A stretch of DNA of 64,000 nt, from assembly GCF_019097595.1 (NCBI RefSeq), contig NC_080716.1, positions 26,607,401 through 26,671,400 of the forward strand, given 5' to 3'. Within the stretch, counting starts at the first letter, position 1; every line of letters starts with the position of its first letter. Both the position numbers and the translations under genes were made by a program. This DNA is from Hemibagrus wyckioides. Its lineage: Eukaryota > Chordata > Actinopteri > Siluriformes > Bagridae. Positions 10,863-22,866 of the stretch are shown piece by piece. The notes beneath the pieces are model-generated. The model made no database searches. It saw nothing but the letters and a program-made list of their open reading frames with translations, and had not been told where the DNA came from.

Positions 10863-11904
10863 CAAATATTTTTTTTGGACATAAGGAATAAAAAGAAACT
10901 AACAAGGATAATCTCTACTCAGAACATAAGTAGCAGTGTTTCAAAACTTGTAATCATGTAGCATCCCTAAATGCATAAATAATTCAAGCAACCCTCTGAA
11001 ATGAAGCTTTAGCTCATTTCCCACCAGAAGCGTGTCTGTGAGACAGAAGCGAACAATTTATTTAAGCAGCATTTAAATCTGTATCCAGCATTTCAAAGAA
11101 TCTGACTACTCTATAATCTTCTATCGTCTAGCTTTAGACATAAGGCTGTCGCTGTAAATGGATCTCATCAAACTTCTGTAGACAAGCTATAGCTACGTGA
11201 AAACAATGTGAGAAAACAATGTGAATCCTATGCAGTCGGATGCATCTTTAGTGTTGAATTCTGTAAGTCAGCACGTCATGTCCATTCAAAACCAAAGCAC
11301 AGCTCTTCATTTGAAAATGACCTGTAATGGCTTTTCTCTGAAACGGCTGGATTGAAACATAGTTGTCCCGATGAAACCATGATTCCTGCTCAAACTGATC
11401 AATTATAACAACTACAGCAAAAACAAAGGCCACAATAAGTTCACAGAGCTGCTGACTGTCCACGTTGATGGATAAATACTAAGGGCGGAACTTCAGGCAA
11501 TCTCTGACCAATGAGAGGACAGTTACTCACATGTGTCTTACATAACCAAATTTTTTACACTGTGATATTTTGCTGTGTGAAAGCAAACTGAGCCAAAGAA
11601 AAAATGCATCATTCTAACATTTTACGGCTCATGTTTTGGAACAAAGCACAGATCTATTGGACTGAAAATTCCCATTTAAATATTTATGACATGTGTATGT
11701 GTTTAGTCTCACGTTTCCCATGACTCTTAGACCATACAGAATGCAGTTATAGGTTTTTTTACACTGAAAAGTTGTGTTACAATCAGCCTCCATGTTTTAA
11801 ATAATTTAAGTGATGTAAATGAGATGGTGTGATGAATAGGAAAAAACGTTTTCAGACGTAAGTTCAGAGACTGTTTTGGCTGAATTGGCCATTTCCCCAT
11901 TTTT
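10863..11904. other. Spacer, no supported gene
   Basis: A 71-codon minus-strand frame at 11,248-11,463 starts at GTG, with a stop just upstream, and has one hydrophobic stretch. An 'attggtc' (reverse CCAAT) lies about 40 bp upstream of it. I do not recognise the peptide and do not call it. Confidence 0.45.
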
Positions 11905-12195
11905 ACCTTTTCCAATATGATACAGCACCAGTAGAGAGAGCCAGTTCTCCAGATATCATTTCTCATCTTAACATCACGTGCCCACTTCTGCACTCCTGCA
12001 GTCCTGAAATGCACTGTGTGTGTGTGTGTGTTTGCTTAGTTACTCAGGCATCCTGTTAATCATAAGACAATAAGTCAGTAGAAAGCAGCAGTGCAAAGGC
12101 TTATTCTATTTATTCAAATAGATATGCAGCTTATTAAACTAGTTTTAGCTCCTATTAAAAGCTTAAACTTCTGTCATAAACAGTTTTGATTGATT
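11905..12195 (+). repeat. Duplicated segment, right copy (partner at 6,444)
   Basis: Colinear with 6,444-6,745, in the same orientation, including the internal (TG)n tract at 12,016-12,031. The copies differ by many substitutions and small indels, so the duplication is not recent. Confidence 0.65.
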
Positions 12196-12499
12196 CAAGC
12201 CAAGACTGAAGCCGACACAGCAAACACACCCTAGTGTTTGAGTGTGTTTGCTTTTTGTCACGCCTTGCATTCCCTGGCTTTATGTGAAATACCGTGCAGT
12301 GACACTGTAGTCATTCATATCAGTTATCACCAATCATAAATGCCTCACCCAGGCAACACACACATTTCTGTCATTAAGGATCTTCCACCTAAGTAACTAA
12401 TGCAGCTCTTTAATGCTATGATGCCTTTGAAACCTAAAAGGTCAAAACTGTCAGATAATTCTATAGAATACATATATGGTTTGCATCAAAATATAACCT

Positions 12500-12665
12500 C
12501 ACACACACAAACACACACACACACAAACCTTCTTTCACAGAAATATTTAAGGCTATTATTGCTGCAGCCAGTTAGCTGGTAAGCTGGTAAGCTGGTAAGC
12601 TAGTAAGCTTTGATACACATGTGACCTCTATTTTGGGTTTTTTTATTTATTTATTTTGTATTTTT

Positions 12666-12753
<88 letters not shown>
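12500..12753. repeat. (CA)n tract and (GATA)n microsatellite
   Basis: A short (CA)n run lies at about 12,500-12,527. A fourfold 'taagctggtaagct'-type tandem follows at 12,575-12,612. A (GATA)n array of about 21 units runs from 12,667 to 12,753. Confidence 0.93.
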
Positions 12754-13841
12754 CTTCATATCAGACAAATAGGACACACCCTTTTTCTAACACGGCACCA
12801 TCAATGAGTTTGAAGGTCATGGAGCACAGTGTGTGTCTCCCTCCAGCAACAGTGAAGCTGAGATGAGAGCCGAACCTTGGCTTTCTTCTTCCACTCGAAT
12901 CTCCAGTACCAAATCTTTTTCTTTTTTTTAAAATCCTAAATCCATGTCACTGCTTACGTTTTCACAATCTGGTGTTAATAATAATACTCAGTCGTGAATA
13001 AGGCACCGTTGTCAAGCTCTTATCAATGGAATGCTGTGGCCTGTTTCTCACTTTTATCTTGGATAGTGAACTATGTATAGGAGAGACCATGTGACCTCTG
13101 CTCTCAGCACGGAGGAATGTGTCTGTGCCGGGCCTCAGTGAAGTGATTCAGCGAAGTACTCACAGTCTGCATCTAATCCCGAGAACTCAGCAAATCCATC
13201 CTGATCTAATGGATTAGAAGTAGATATTTAGGATTAGAAGAAGATATTATTTTAGAGAGAGTCGTCTAAAATTTGTCTATTTTAAAAAGTGAGGATTTCC
13301 TCATACTAAAGCATCTAGGGGAAGAGGGGGGAGAACATTTTCATTCTTCCCCAGTGAAAAAAAAACACATTGAGCACATGTTTTTGTAGAATCCTGATGA
13401 GGAAAAGTGGTGAACAATGCAGTGTCCTTTGACTGACCGTTGACTTCCTCAATCTGGTGAAGTTGCACTTGTAAAATTCTCAGCAAGAAATGAGCAACAT
13501 CCTGTGTTTTGATTAATTTGGCAGCAGGGCTTTACCGGAGCTTTGCTTGCCCATGTGTCATTATTGTTGGAACATGTCAGGCATATTATGCAAAACTATG
13601 TAACCTGTAAAAAAAAGGTGCCACAATAAGAAGCAGAAGTAGCAGAAGAGAAATACTTTCTTACAACCCATAATGTCACACCCTAACAGACTTTTCTCTT
13701 TTTCTCAGATCAGAATGGGGCTGCTGAAAACATTTTGTGTATTTCATTTGTGTATTTGTTTCATTTTTGTTAGTATTTAAAAAAAGATTTGATTATTAAA
13801 TCAATGATAATTTGACTGATTGTGACATGCCCAGTGGTGCT
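12754..13841. other. Spacer, nothing recognised
   Basis: No gene, RNA or named repeat recognised. Small imperfect duplications around 13,205-13,250 ('attagaagtagatattta' and 'attagaagaagatatta'). Confidence 0.5.
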
Positions 13842-13903
13842 TTAATAATAATAATAATAATAATAATAACATTTTTTATCATCATAATTTGTGCATTGTG
13901 ATA

Positions 13904-13968
<65 letters not shown>

Positions 13969-13984
13969 CAGTAATAGTAGTAGT
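13842..13984. repeat. Compound trinucleotide microsatellite: AAT, GAT, TAG
   Basis: (AAT)n at 13,842-13,869 is followed, after a 30-bp spacer, by (GAT)n at 13,901-13,936, running directly into (TAG)n at 13,936-13,984. The minus-strand polyhistidine/polythreonine frame over it is a repeat artefact. A short (AATA)n tract lies at 14,073-14,090. Confidence 0.95.
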
Positions 13985-14247
13985 CTTAAAGTATGACCAC
14001 TGGGTATGTCTTAAAATAAAAATGTAAATGTTATGTACATTTTTGCTAAGAGTTTCTTCTTTAAATGAATAAATAAATAAATAAATAATACCTGTAGTAC
14101 CACAAAGTGTTGTACAGTAATGTTTAATAAATAGAAAAATTAAAAAACTTAAAATAAAAAAACAAATGATGCACAAAGATATAAATACACAAAATGGGTG
14201 TAAAATAATATTAAATAAATTCTCCTTTTCTCCTATATGTCAATATA

Positions 14248-15495
14248 CACTATATTGCCAAAAGTATTCGCTCACCTGCCTTGACTTGCATATGAACTTA
14301 AGTGACATCCCATTCCTAATCCATAGGGTTCAATATGACATCGGTCCACCCTTTGCAGCTATAACAGCTTCAACTCTTCTGGGAAGGCTGTCCACAAGGT
14401 TTAGGAGTGTGTTTATGGGAATTTTTGACCATTCTTCCAGAAGCGCATTTGTGAGGTCACACACTGATGTTGGACGAGAAGGCCTGGCTCTCAGTCTCCG
14501 GTCTAATTCATCCCAAAGGTGTTCTATCAGGTTGAGGTCAGGACTCTGTGCAGGCCAGTCAAGTTCATCCACACCAGACTCTGTCATCCATGTCTTTATG
14601 GACCTTGTTTTGTGCACTGGTGCACAGTCATGTTGGAAGAGGAAGGGGCCAGCTCCAAACTGTTCCCACAAAGTTGGGAGCATGGAATTGTCCAAAATGT
14701 CTTGGTATGCTGAAGCATTCAGAGTTCCTTTCACTGGAACTAAGGGGCCAAGCCCAGCTCCTGAAAAACAACCCCACACCATAATCCCCCCTCCACCAAA
14801 CTTTACACTTGGCACAATGCAGTCAGACAAGTACCGTTCTCCTGGCAACCGCCAAACCCAGACTCGTCCATCAGATTGTCAGATGGAGAAGCGCGATTCA
14901 TCACTCCAGAGAACGCGTCTCCACTGCTCTAGAGTCCAGTGGCGGCGTGCTTTACACCACTGCATCCGACGCTTTGCATTGCACTTGGTGATGTATGGCT
15001 TGGATGCAGCTGCTCGGCCATGGAAACCCATTCCATGAAGCTCTCTGCGCACTGTTCTCGAGCTAATCTGAAGGCCACATGAAGTTTGGAGGTCTGTAGC
15101 GATTGACTCTGCAGAAAGTTGGCGACCTCTTCGCACTATGCGCCTCAGCGTCCGCTGACCCCGCTCCGTCAGTTCACGTGGCCTACCACTTCGTGGCTGA
15201 GTTGCTGTCGTTCCCAAACACTTCCACATTCTTATAACACAGCTGACAGTTGACTGTGGAATATTTAGGAGCGAGGAAATTTCACGACTGGATTTGTTGC
15301 ACAGGTGGCATCCTATCACAGTTCCACGCTGGAATTCACTGAGCTCCTGAGAGCGACCCATTCTTTCACAAATGTTTGTAAAAACAGTCTGCATGCCTAG
15401 GTGCTTGATTTTATACACCTGTGGCCATGGAAGTGATTGGAACACCTGATTCTGATTATTTGGATGGGTGAGCGAATACTTTTGGCAATATAGTG
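14248..15495 (-). mobile_element. Complete Tc1-type transposon, 1,248 bp
   Basis: The element has perfect 29-bp terminal inverted repeats (14,248-14,276 and 15,467-15,495; beginning cactatattgccaaaag). It is flanked by the TA duplication typical of the superfamily (14,246-14,247 and 15,496-15,497). The transposase lies on the minus strand and fills most of the element. The perfect inverted repeats and near-identity to the copy at 1-274 indicate recent mobility. A CTAT microsatellite starts 40 bp beyond its right end. Confidence 0.95.
14330..15361 (-). pseudogene. Tc1-type transposase with one nonsense codon
   Basis: Read from the ATG at 15,361 (MGRSQELSEFQRGT), the frame has the usual length for this family, about 343 codons. 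The N-terminal helix-turn-helix region includes SGRPRELTERGQRTL. The first catalytic Asp lies in WSDESRF, the second in [10 protein letters not shown] and the Glu in [11 protein letters not shown]. The protein would cut and rejoin DNA at TA sites. A single in-frame TGA at 14,879-14,881 (codon 161, where relatives have Trp) separates the first catalytic Asp from the rest. Upstream and downstream parts are in the same frame and otherwise open, so this is a one-base lesion. An upstream ATG at 15,445 is in frame, but the family normally starts at MGRS. Confidence 0.93.
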
Positions 15496-15534
15496 TATGT
15501 CAAAATGTACCTGCTGAATACAGCAATACATCAG

Positions 15535-15536
<2 letters not shown>

Positions 15537-15625
<89 letters not shown>

Positions 15626-15648
15626 GTCAGTCTGTCTGTCTGTCTGTC
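15537..15648. repeat. (CTAT)n/(CTGT)n microsatellite
   Basis: About 22 CTAT units pass into CTGT units at the right end. The same sequence class occurs at 31,267-31,372 upstream of gene A. Confidence 0.96.
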
Positions 15649-16369
15649 CATTCATTACACAGTATCTGGTGCCACTCAGTCAAGGTCTGGTTCAACTCAA
15701 GGTTTTTAAATTGCTACCTAACAGATTGAAATTGTCTGATTAATAAAAAATTGGTATTACAGTCTACAGCATAGTTTACAACATTTTCCACATTTTTTGT
15801 ATTTTACAGAGAGACAATTTCAAGGCCCTCAGGTGCTCAGATCATGTTTTAAGGCAGACTTACAAATATTCAGTTAATTAGACTGAGCAAGTTAGTCCTT
15901 GAAGGCAAGACACTGCATTTAGAAACGATTATGGTTATGTCAATCATTTTTTCCTCTTTAACATCACTGCACTCATCAAAATGTCAACACTCAACAGAAA
16001 TATGTTTATGTCCATGTTACTTGCCTCTGTCACGTAACACCTTTTCTGAACTCTTTAAGCTCTGCCTGCTTGTCTGAGTCGAGTAATATAATATATCCCT
16101 GAGAAGCTTGTTTCCTGATGTCAATGTATGTCTATTAATGATATGTCATAAATGTTATAAACCCACAAATTCTACATAACTCACAGTCAGGAAAGATTGC
16201 TTGTTCATTTGTATCCCTAATTACACAAAAACTACTGCCAAAAAAAATTCAACCATTACACTTTGATTAGATTTTATACTGAAAAATTTAATGAAAAAAT
16301 TTAAAACAATTTCAAGCAAACTGTTCTGAATTCTCAGTGAAATAAAATGTTTCATTTTTTTTTGTTTAT
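15649..16369. other. AT-rich spacer, nothing recognised
   Basis: No coding or repeat signal recognised. Confidence 0.5.
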
Positions 16370-16800
16370 TTATTCTGTGCATTTTATGTGCTTTAAATAA
16401 ATAAATAAATGTACTGAATATTTTTTTTGATGTTTTATATACTGTGTACTGAATATTTTACACATTTTGTGGATTTTACTTAAAACATTTAAAATATTGA
16501 ATGTATTTTATGTACTGATTTTTTTTTTTTCTTTTATTCTATGTACTTTACATATGTACTAAATATCTTGGGTATATTTTGTATTGTATGTACTGAATAT
16601 TTTATGTGTTTTTTAAATTTACTTTAAATGGATATTTGAAGTATTGGTGTATTTTCCATACTAAATATTTGTTTATTTCCTGTATTTTCTGTATTATGTT
16701 TCTTTGGTGTATTTTACATTCTGAATATACATTCTGATACTGAATATACTGAATATTTTAAAACATTTTTAGATTTTTATATACTGTGTATTTTATATTT
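16370..16800. repeat. Degenerate AT-rich tandem repeat
   Basis: A loose motif 'gtactgaatatttta…gtattttatgta' recurs at least eight times with irregular 35-60 bp spacing. The copies are too diverged to give a clean unit. Confidence 0.6.
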
Positions 16801-16924
16801 TATCTCAATTTTGTGCATGTGCATTTTACATACATGAGGTATAAATATAAATATCAGACATTTTAAGTCTTTTACTTTTTTCCCATGGGTTACTTCCCCA
16901 TTTCACAGATATGAATCTTTACCT

Positions 16925-17142
16925 CTGCAAATGTATGGTTGGATAGCAACCAGCAATGATTGCAAAGCTTGCACAACAGGTCTAGGCAGGTTTTGTCCTT
17001 TTAGTGTCTGATATGCAAATAGTTTGGTGAAAAGGTGCCATGTTCCAAATGTAAACATAACTTGCCTGTATGGTCTTAGTCTTGATTTCCGAAACCGATC
17101 AGAAACAAGTGCATAATCAACATGGGGAAAAGCTTTATTCAT
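16925..17142 (-). other. Orphan exon-like open frame
   Basis: The minus strand has an uninterrupted frame from ATG 17,142. It is preceded by 'attcaatcag' (acceptor-like) and contains 'gcagag|gtaaag' (donor-like) near its 3' end. The peptide (MNKAFPHVDYALVSDRFRKS…) has normal amino acid composition, unlike the surrounding AT-rich DNA. I recognise no family. It could be a captured exon, a fragment of an unknown transposon gene, or chance. Confidence 0.2.
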
Positions 17143-17219
17143 CTGATTGAATATTATTCACAATCGCACAGGAAAAACAAGCGAAGGTCTATTTTAAAAT
17201 GTGATTCAAATGAAAATGC

Positions 17220-17650
17220 ACATTCAAATGAATTGAAATAAAGACACACAACCTCATGTGAATATGTGCTCAGACATAAAAATACCAATAATAATTTTTA
17301 GAAAATGAATTGTGAAAATTAATGAATAATTTTTTCATTATTAATAAATAAATAAATTTATTAAGGGGGTGCTAATCATCTGAGAAAATAAAAAAAGACC
17401 TTATACAGAAAATGTATAAATGAAAAAAATCATTTATGGGGAAATCACCTGTTGAAACAAAAATGGGAATCTTGTGAAATAGCATATGAAAATAAATGAA
17501 TCATTTTGGGTGAAAATCATGTGTAATGTATGAATCTTTGGGAAATCAGATATGAAAACAAAATAAATGTAAAAAGAAGAAGCATGAAAATAAATGAATC
17601 ATTCCCAGAAAATCACATGAAAATGAATCAGAGAAAATGACCTATACATA
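17220..17650. repeat. Degenerate repeat of 'gaaaatcacatgaaaataaatgaatca' type
   Basis: About eight diverged copies of a 40-60 bp motif alternate 'aaataaatgaatcatt' with 'gggaaatca' or 'gaaaatcatgtg'. It has no coding content. Confidence 0.55.
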
Positions 17651-18360
17651 AATATAAATGAATTTTGTGATAAAATGATGCATTACACGTCAAACAGATT
17701 AGAAATACATGTAAACAAGGTGTACATTTTCATGTAAATCACAAGATTATATTTCTATGGGAATGATCATGTGACACAATGTTAACAAAGTCAGGTAAAC
17801 TGTGTATATTACAAATTATAATATAAGTATTTCTACAGTTTATTACTACAGTCATTGTTTGTCAGCAGTCGACATGGTGGAAAAAGGTTCATTCAGATTC
17901 AGATGCTGGTTGAATTGTATCCTGACTTGTTGTATCCTGACTAGTTGTATGTTCCAATGTAAATGCAAATGAAATATAACAAATATATGCAAATTATTTA
18001 CGCAACGTGTGTAGCACTCTCGAGATGGATCTCAGAGATGTTGTTGTTTGTGGATAAATGAGGACTGTGGCTCAGGATTGCTGAGCCACATTTCCAGCCT
18101 AACTAGAGGAATCTAGGAAAAAAGGAGATGTTTTACACAGGAAGCAAACTGACTGTATCACCCCCACATTACTGATCTGCAATATGACTTTTTTATCATT
18201 TAATTTTAAATAAACGCTTAAAAGTCTAGAGGAATTACAACTTATTCTGCAGGATCTTGTTCGCCTTTTTTAGAATCTTATTGGACGTTTTTTAATGGAA
18301 CTTAAATTTGCCCTGTAGGATCTTAAGAAATCTGTTAATCTATGTATGTATACATATTAA
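17651..18360. other. AT-rich spacer, nothing recognised
   Basis: No feature recognised. A perfect doubling of 'ttgtatcctgact' occurs near 17,916-17,943. Confidence 0.5.
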
Positions 18361-18363
18361 TAC

Positions 18364-18398
<35 letters not shown>

Positions 18399-18402
18399 CA
18401 AT
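18361..18402. repeat. (TA)n palindromic tract
   Basis: TA alternation broken by 'tatgtatata' gives a self-complementary stretch able to extrude a hairpin. Confidence 0.85.
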
Positions 18403-18644
18403 TTTATGGAACCCAAAGAATTCGAAAGTTCATTTCTTATATTTAAAGCTTACATATAATGTGGTGGCAGTTAAATATTAGCACTCCATGGTGTTTATGA
18501 GGTTACTGCAGCTTGACCAGTTTGCAACATACAGTAAGTTGATATTCTCTACACTGTCTATTCTGAGGTGAGTTTAAAAAGACAGTCAAAAAAGTATTTT
18601 TTCATAGTTTAGTAAAAAAAAATCACAGTGGAAAAGTGCACCTT

Positions 18645-19027
18645 ACACAGATCAGCCATAATATGACCACCTGTCTAATTTTGTGTTGGTCCCCCTTATG
18701 CTGCCAAAACAGCCCTGACCCTTCAAGGCACAGACTCCACTAGATCCCTGAAGGTATGCTGTATCTGGCACCAACATGTTAGCAGCAGATCCTTTAAGTC
18801 CTATAAGTTGCAAGGTGGGGCCTCCATGGATCGGACTTGTTTGTTCAGCAAATCCCATAGATGCTGGATTGGATTGAGATCTGGGGAATTTGGAGGCAAA
18901 TCAGCACCTCAAACTGGTTGTTGTGCTCATCAAACCATTCCTGACCCATTTTTGCTTTGTGGCACGTCACATTATCCTGCTGAAAGAGATCACAGCCATC
19001 AGAAAATACCTGACTGGTGTATATCAC
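18645..19027 (-). mobile_element. Tc1-like relic, 3' half
   Basis: On the minus strand 18,845-19,027 still reads a transposase segment with FQQDNVTCHKAK (second catalytic Asp) and QEWFDEHNNQFEVL. It is followed, out of frame, by the 'lle-pro-asn-ser-pro-asp-leu'-type box remnants. The right end shows 'cacagatcagccataatatgaccacctg', the terminal sequence of a common fish Tc1-like element. It is the same family as the 3.5-4.2 kb relic. The N-terminal half is missing and the frame is broken. Confidence 0.75.
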
Positions 19028-20394
19028 ACTACATTCTTATATAGAGAGAGTTGAATAGGAACCCAGATGGAGCCCATTAAAAATTCTTTATGCCCTGTCC
19101 TGTAAGATAATTTCTACAGGAATCTTATATAAATGAATCTACAATATGGTAGAAATTCTCATAAGAAGTTTTTTATTGGAATTGGATTTTTTTTTTTTTT
19201 TACAATTAAACTGTATCTTAAATCAGAGCTTTTTAGTTTTTCCTTTGACTACATATGCAGAAATTTGATCAGATTACTTTTTTTCAACCTGCAAGTTAGT
19301 TCCAAAACTACCCCCACTTGGCAACAAAAAAGGTAACCCTACCTACCGTAGGAAGCAATTATTGATATTAATTGTGGGTCTGCTGACTTGTTCTAGCATG
19401 ACATGATCTGATTTCCTAAGAACCCAGCTCTTATATATATGCAATAAAGCCAGGGGCATACCCATGTTCTTAATTTTACCTTTGTGTCTCTCTCCAGGTC
19501 ATGGGTTTCCTGGTACTGGATTATTTCTGTTTTGTAAAAACAAAACTTGGAAGTTTAGTATATGCATAACATCCATGCAATAAAACACTAGAAGTTCACA
19601 ACAAGACTAAAATGAACTTTTTACTGTACCAACTAAATGAACTGAAAGTAGCACAGCGCTACTCATAAAACATTCCAAGCCCATAGCAGAAAAGCGAGTA
19701 TTACTGGATGGCTCAGGAGCTGCTACAGGGAAAACAAATATTTGGTATTAAGAAAAACACTGATAAAATTTCATCACTTTTGCCCTGGGCATGGGTATTA
19801 CCATCGCTTTTGCTGTGCCCATTTTCTTCGCAAGGGAGGGTCCGAAAGACTGAAACTGTGTCTAAAACTGACACTACAGTGCATTAAATGACTGGAATTA
19901 CATTCCAATTGGTGCCAATTTGTGTATAGCTACAGGATTTTTCATCTTAAATATTGGGATGCTCAAACTTAAGACCACCCACAAGCTTGAATCTATATTA
20001 CCGAATCCACATTGAATCTGTAGGTTTTATCTGTTGTGCTAACATGCTAATTTAAAAGAATATGTGTGTTGAAAAATAACATGAACAGCTAGGCTAACTG
20101 ACTTAATTCAAATAGGTACATCAGTTCCAAAATAAACCTAAACACCAGCTCAAACCAACAATGCTGGTGTTTCACAACGGACACATCGCCAGTGCTTTAT
20201 TCTACCAAACATGTTTTAGTTACCTAAATGTGACACTATAGCTATAGTGTATTTCCCATTACAGTAGTGGCAGCATCCTCATGAGATTTCACACTGTAAC
20301 TGGTTTGATGAATTGATCATGCTCACTCTACATTGGTCAACCTGGTCATTTGAAACCGTTTTAATTAAGTTTAGTATAACAATGATATCTTTTT
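19028..20394. other. Spacer, nothing recognised
   Basis: No gene, RNA or named repeat recognised. A 15-bp T run lies at about 19,186. Confidence 0.5.
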
Positions 20395-20395
20395 T

Positions 20396-20464
<69 letters not shown>

Positions 20465-20472
20465 TTTATTTT
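20395..20472. repeat. (TTTA)n microsatellite
   Basis: About 18 nearly perfect TTTA units. Confidence 0.95.
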
Positions 20473-21235
20473 GAAAAACATAATATTTTTAGGCAACATA
20501 TACATTATATTTTTTTTTCTCAAACCTGACTGGCCACATATTTTGGTTTTATTTTTTTATTTTTTTTTCATTTTAAAGCTAGCTGCTACTTCATGCTAGG
20601 TCAGACAGCACTATCTGTGGCTTGTGACAACACAAATAACCTTGTGGTAGATCTGAACAACAACCTGCCCTTCTCTAACCTGACTCGGTTCTTCTTTTCA
20701 ACAACAGGAAGACTGGTGTTTTTCTACTTATATTACTGTACATCCTGAGAAGATTATTGCATCTTTCTCATAGTAGATGTTCCCCTGTGTTCCATCTGAC
20801 TCCTAATTCAAACCCCTCTAAGTTCTCAACCATACTCCATAATGGGTTCTTACACCTGTCCTCATCAGAAAAACTAGAGATTGCCTACAAAGTCAAAAAT
20901 GTCCACCCCCATACCAACCTGAAGGAACTCATTAAACGCTGCATTACATCATGTTCTTTTCAAGCCACTGAGATTTTTAAACCCATGTCTAGACATTCTT
21001 ATCAATTACTCAAGCTTGAAACTTGTCTTGTTCTATTGGCTGAATATTTAATTATCTTATATTTATATTCTAGATTTACATAACAAATACACCTTTGCAA
21101 GTAGTATCACTTGAATAAAAGTGAAAAATAAGGCAAAATATGTCAATTCTTTTTTATTATGAAATGATTATATAAAAATGTAATAAAACTGTGTTATATA
21201 ATGAGATAGAATAAGCTAGAATTTGGCTTAATAAA
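20473..21235. other. Spacer with an unassigned open frame
   Basis: A frame at 20,757-21,083 has normal composition in its first 80 codons but no recognised family. It might be the remnant of a retroelement, given the LINE-tail-like sequence that follows, but I cannot support that. Confidence 0.35.
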
Positions 21236-21520
21236 ATAAGGTAATTTGTTGATCCCAAGGCAAATTTAGACATTTACCAGAGCATATAAAATGCTATATT
21301 TTTGTTTCAAAAATGTAATGAAGAAAATTACTTGAAGTTGCCTATACTGAATAGTAATACAAATAAAAATGTGTAATTTACATCTTTTTTCTTTCAGTGT
21401 GTCCTTATAATCTATGTAATAGGCTGTTGTAAGAGCTAACACAATAAGAATTTCATTGTATGGTGCAACAGACTGTTTCCTGTACAAATGACAAGAAACT
21501 CCTGAATCTTGAACCTTAAA
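21236..21520 (+). mobile_element. 3' end of a non-LTR retrotransposon, probable
   Basis: The segment ends 'acaataagaatttcattgtatgg…gacaagaaactcctgaatcttgaa', the style of 3' tail shared by several fish LINE/SINE families (a tail of short TTGAAC/TCTTGAA-like units). No reverse transcriptase sequence remains. Confidence 0.45.
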
Positions 21521-22439
21521 AGAGGTGCTGTTTTTAACAGTTTAAGGCTACATAACTACTACAGTACTTCAGTAAGTTTCTCAAAATATGGACATCTACC
21601 CAGTTTTATATACGTGAATGTGACGTGAGGCCACTGAGAGAACTGCTCACATACTGGTAGTAGATACGGAGCAAATGCTGGTTATAAATAAATAAAATAA
21701 AAATTGCTGTTGGAAAATATATGTCATCTAGTGATGTATGAATTGATGCAAGAGGTTTGGTAAGAATGGAAATTTCTTCTTCCCTGGAGAATTGTTGCAA
21801 TAGCTCTGATTGTCTGTACCTGCACTATGAATCTGCACATGTTCTGGGTCTGGGTGTGTCTGACTGCCTGCCCATCCTTGTTTCTTAAGAATGGTGACAA
21901 AACTCTATTCATTCCATTACTAGGCATTATAGTAAAATGGGAGATCATTAGCATAGTTTTTTTTTTTTTTGGGGGGGGGGATAGCTTGTATAACGTCTGT
22001 GGAAATTCAGATCACTGATGCTGTTGAAATATCAACAGCATCCTTGTCATCATCTTCACGATAATGAACTACCTCATAGGTTTCCAGGTCATTGACTACA
22101 CCCTTTCCCACATAGTTTGTTTGTTTGTTTTTTCAGTCAAAGTGTTTCTACAGAACTTGATATTGTTACCCACAGCCTATGTGGATATGTATTCTCTTCT
22201 TTTACTTTTGCACCTTCATAGCTAGAGAGCAAAGTAATAAATCTGATTCACAGCCAGATAATACATGATAAGAGATTAAACCACTGAAAAAAAAAAGATC
22301 AGATTGAGATCTGCTTAAAAATATGGAAATATGGGGTGAGGTGCAAGTTAGTTGGCTTTAAACATTATAATATTTAGGTATATTTAGGGTTAGGGTTACA
22401 CACACACACACACACATAAAACCGCACACGCACAAAAAT
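21521..22439. other. Spacer, nothing recognised
   Basis: Contains an abrupt homopolymer junction at about 21,958-21,980 (T run followed directly by a G run) and a (CA)n tract near 22,400. No gene found. Confidence 0.5.
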
Positions 22440-22866
22440 CTGAGAACTGTGTTCCGAACGAGAACTGAACTGTGCTGGAAACAGACAACTGAGAACTGCT
22501 TTCAACAGAGAACTATACTGTGCTGGACACACACACACACACACACAGAAATTGTCCTGTTTTCACGCATAAGTCACTTTACACTTTATATTGATCCTGT
22601 TTACATGTTAACTTTAATATTTGCACTCACTGTCAACATTATTCTTTTGCACAGAGTCGGTCCTGTGCACTTCTGATTTATGTCTAGTTTAAAGATCGCA
22701 CCTTAAGTATAGTTTAGTTTTATCTCTATGTTTAGTTCTATGTTTGTCTGCGTCACTGTACTTTGTATGGTCTAGGAGGAACGTTGTTTCACTTCACTGT
22801 GTACTGCATCAGCTATATATGGTTGAAGTGACAATAAAGCTTCTTTGACTTTTGACTTGACTTGAA
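22440..22866 (+). mobile_element. LINE-tail-like dispersed repeat, copy 1
   Basis: It starts with modules 'gagaactgaactgtgctgga' plus (CA)n. It continues with 'aattgtcctgttt…acgcata', 'gcaccttaagtatagttta', 'ctatgtttgtctgcgtcactgtactttgt' and 'ggtctaggaggaacgttgtttcacttcactg'. It ends 'gaagtgacaataaagcttctttgactt' followed by TTGACTT units. The same blocks in the same order make up 26,463-27,095. The AATAAA near the tail and the short tandem tail units fit a non-LTR retroelement 3' end. No coding region remains. Confidence 0.65.

Noticed and set aside
11248..11463. 71-codon minus-strand frame with a hydrophobic segment and an upstream CCAAT
   Set aside because: Starts at GTG with an in-frame stop just before it, no recognised family, and the hydrophobic stretch could be chance.
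13796..14176. Minus-strand frame with polyhistidine and polythreonine
   Set aside because: Direct translation of the AAT/GAT/TAG microsatellites.
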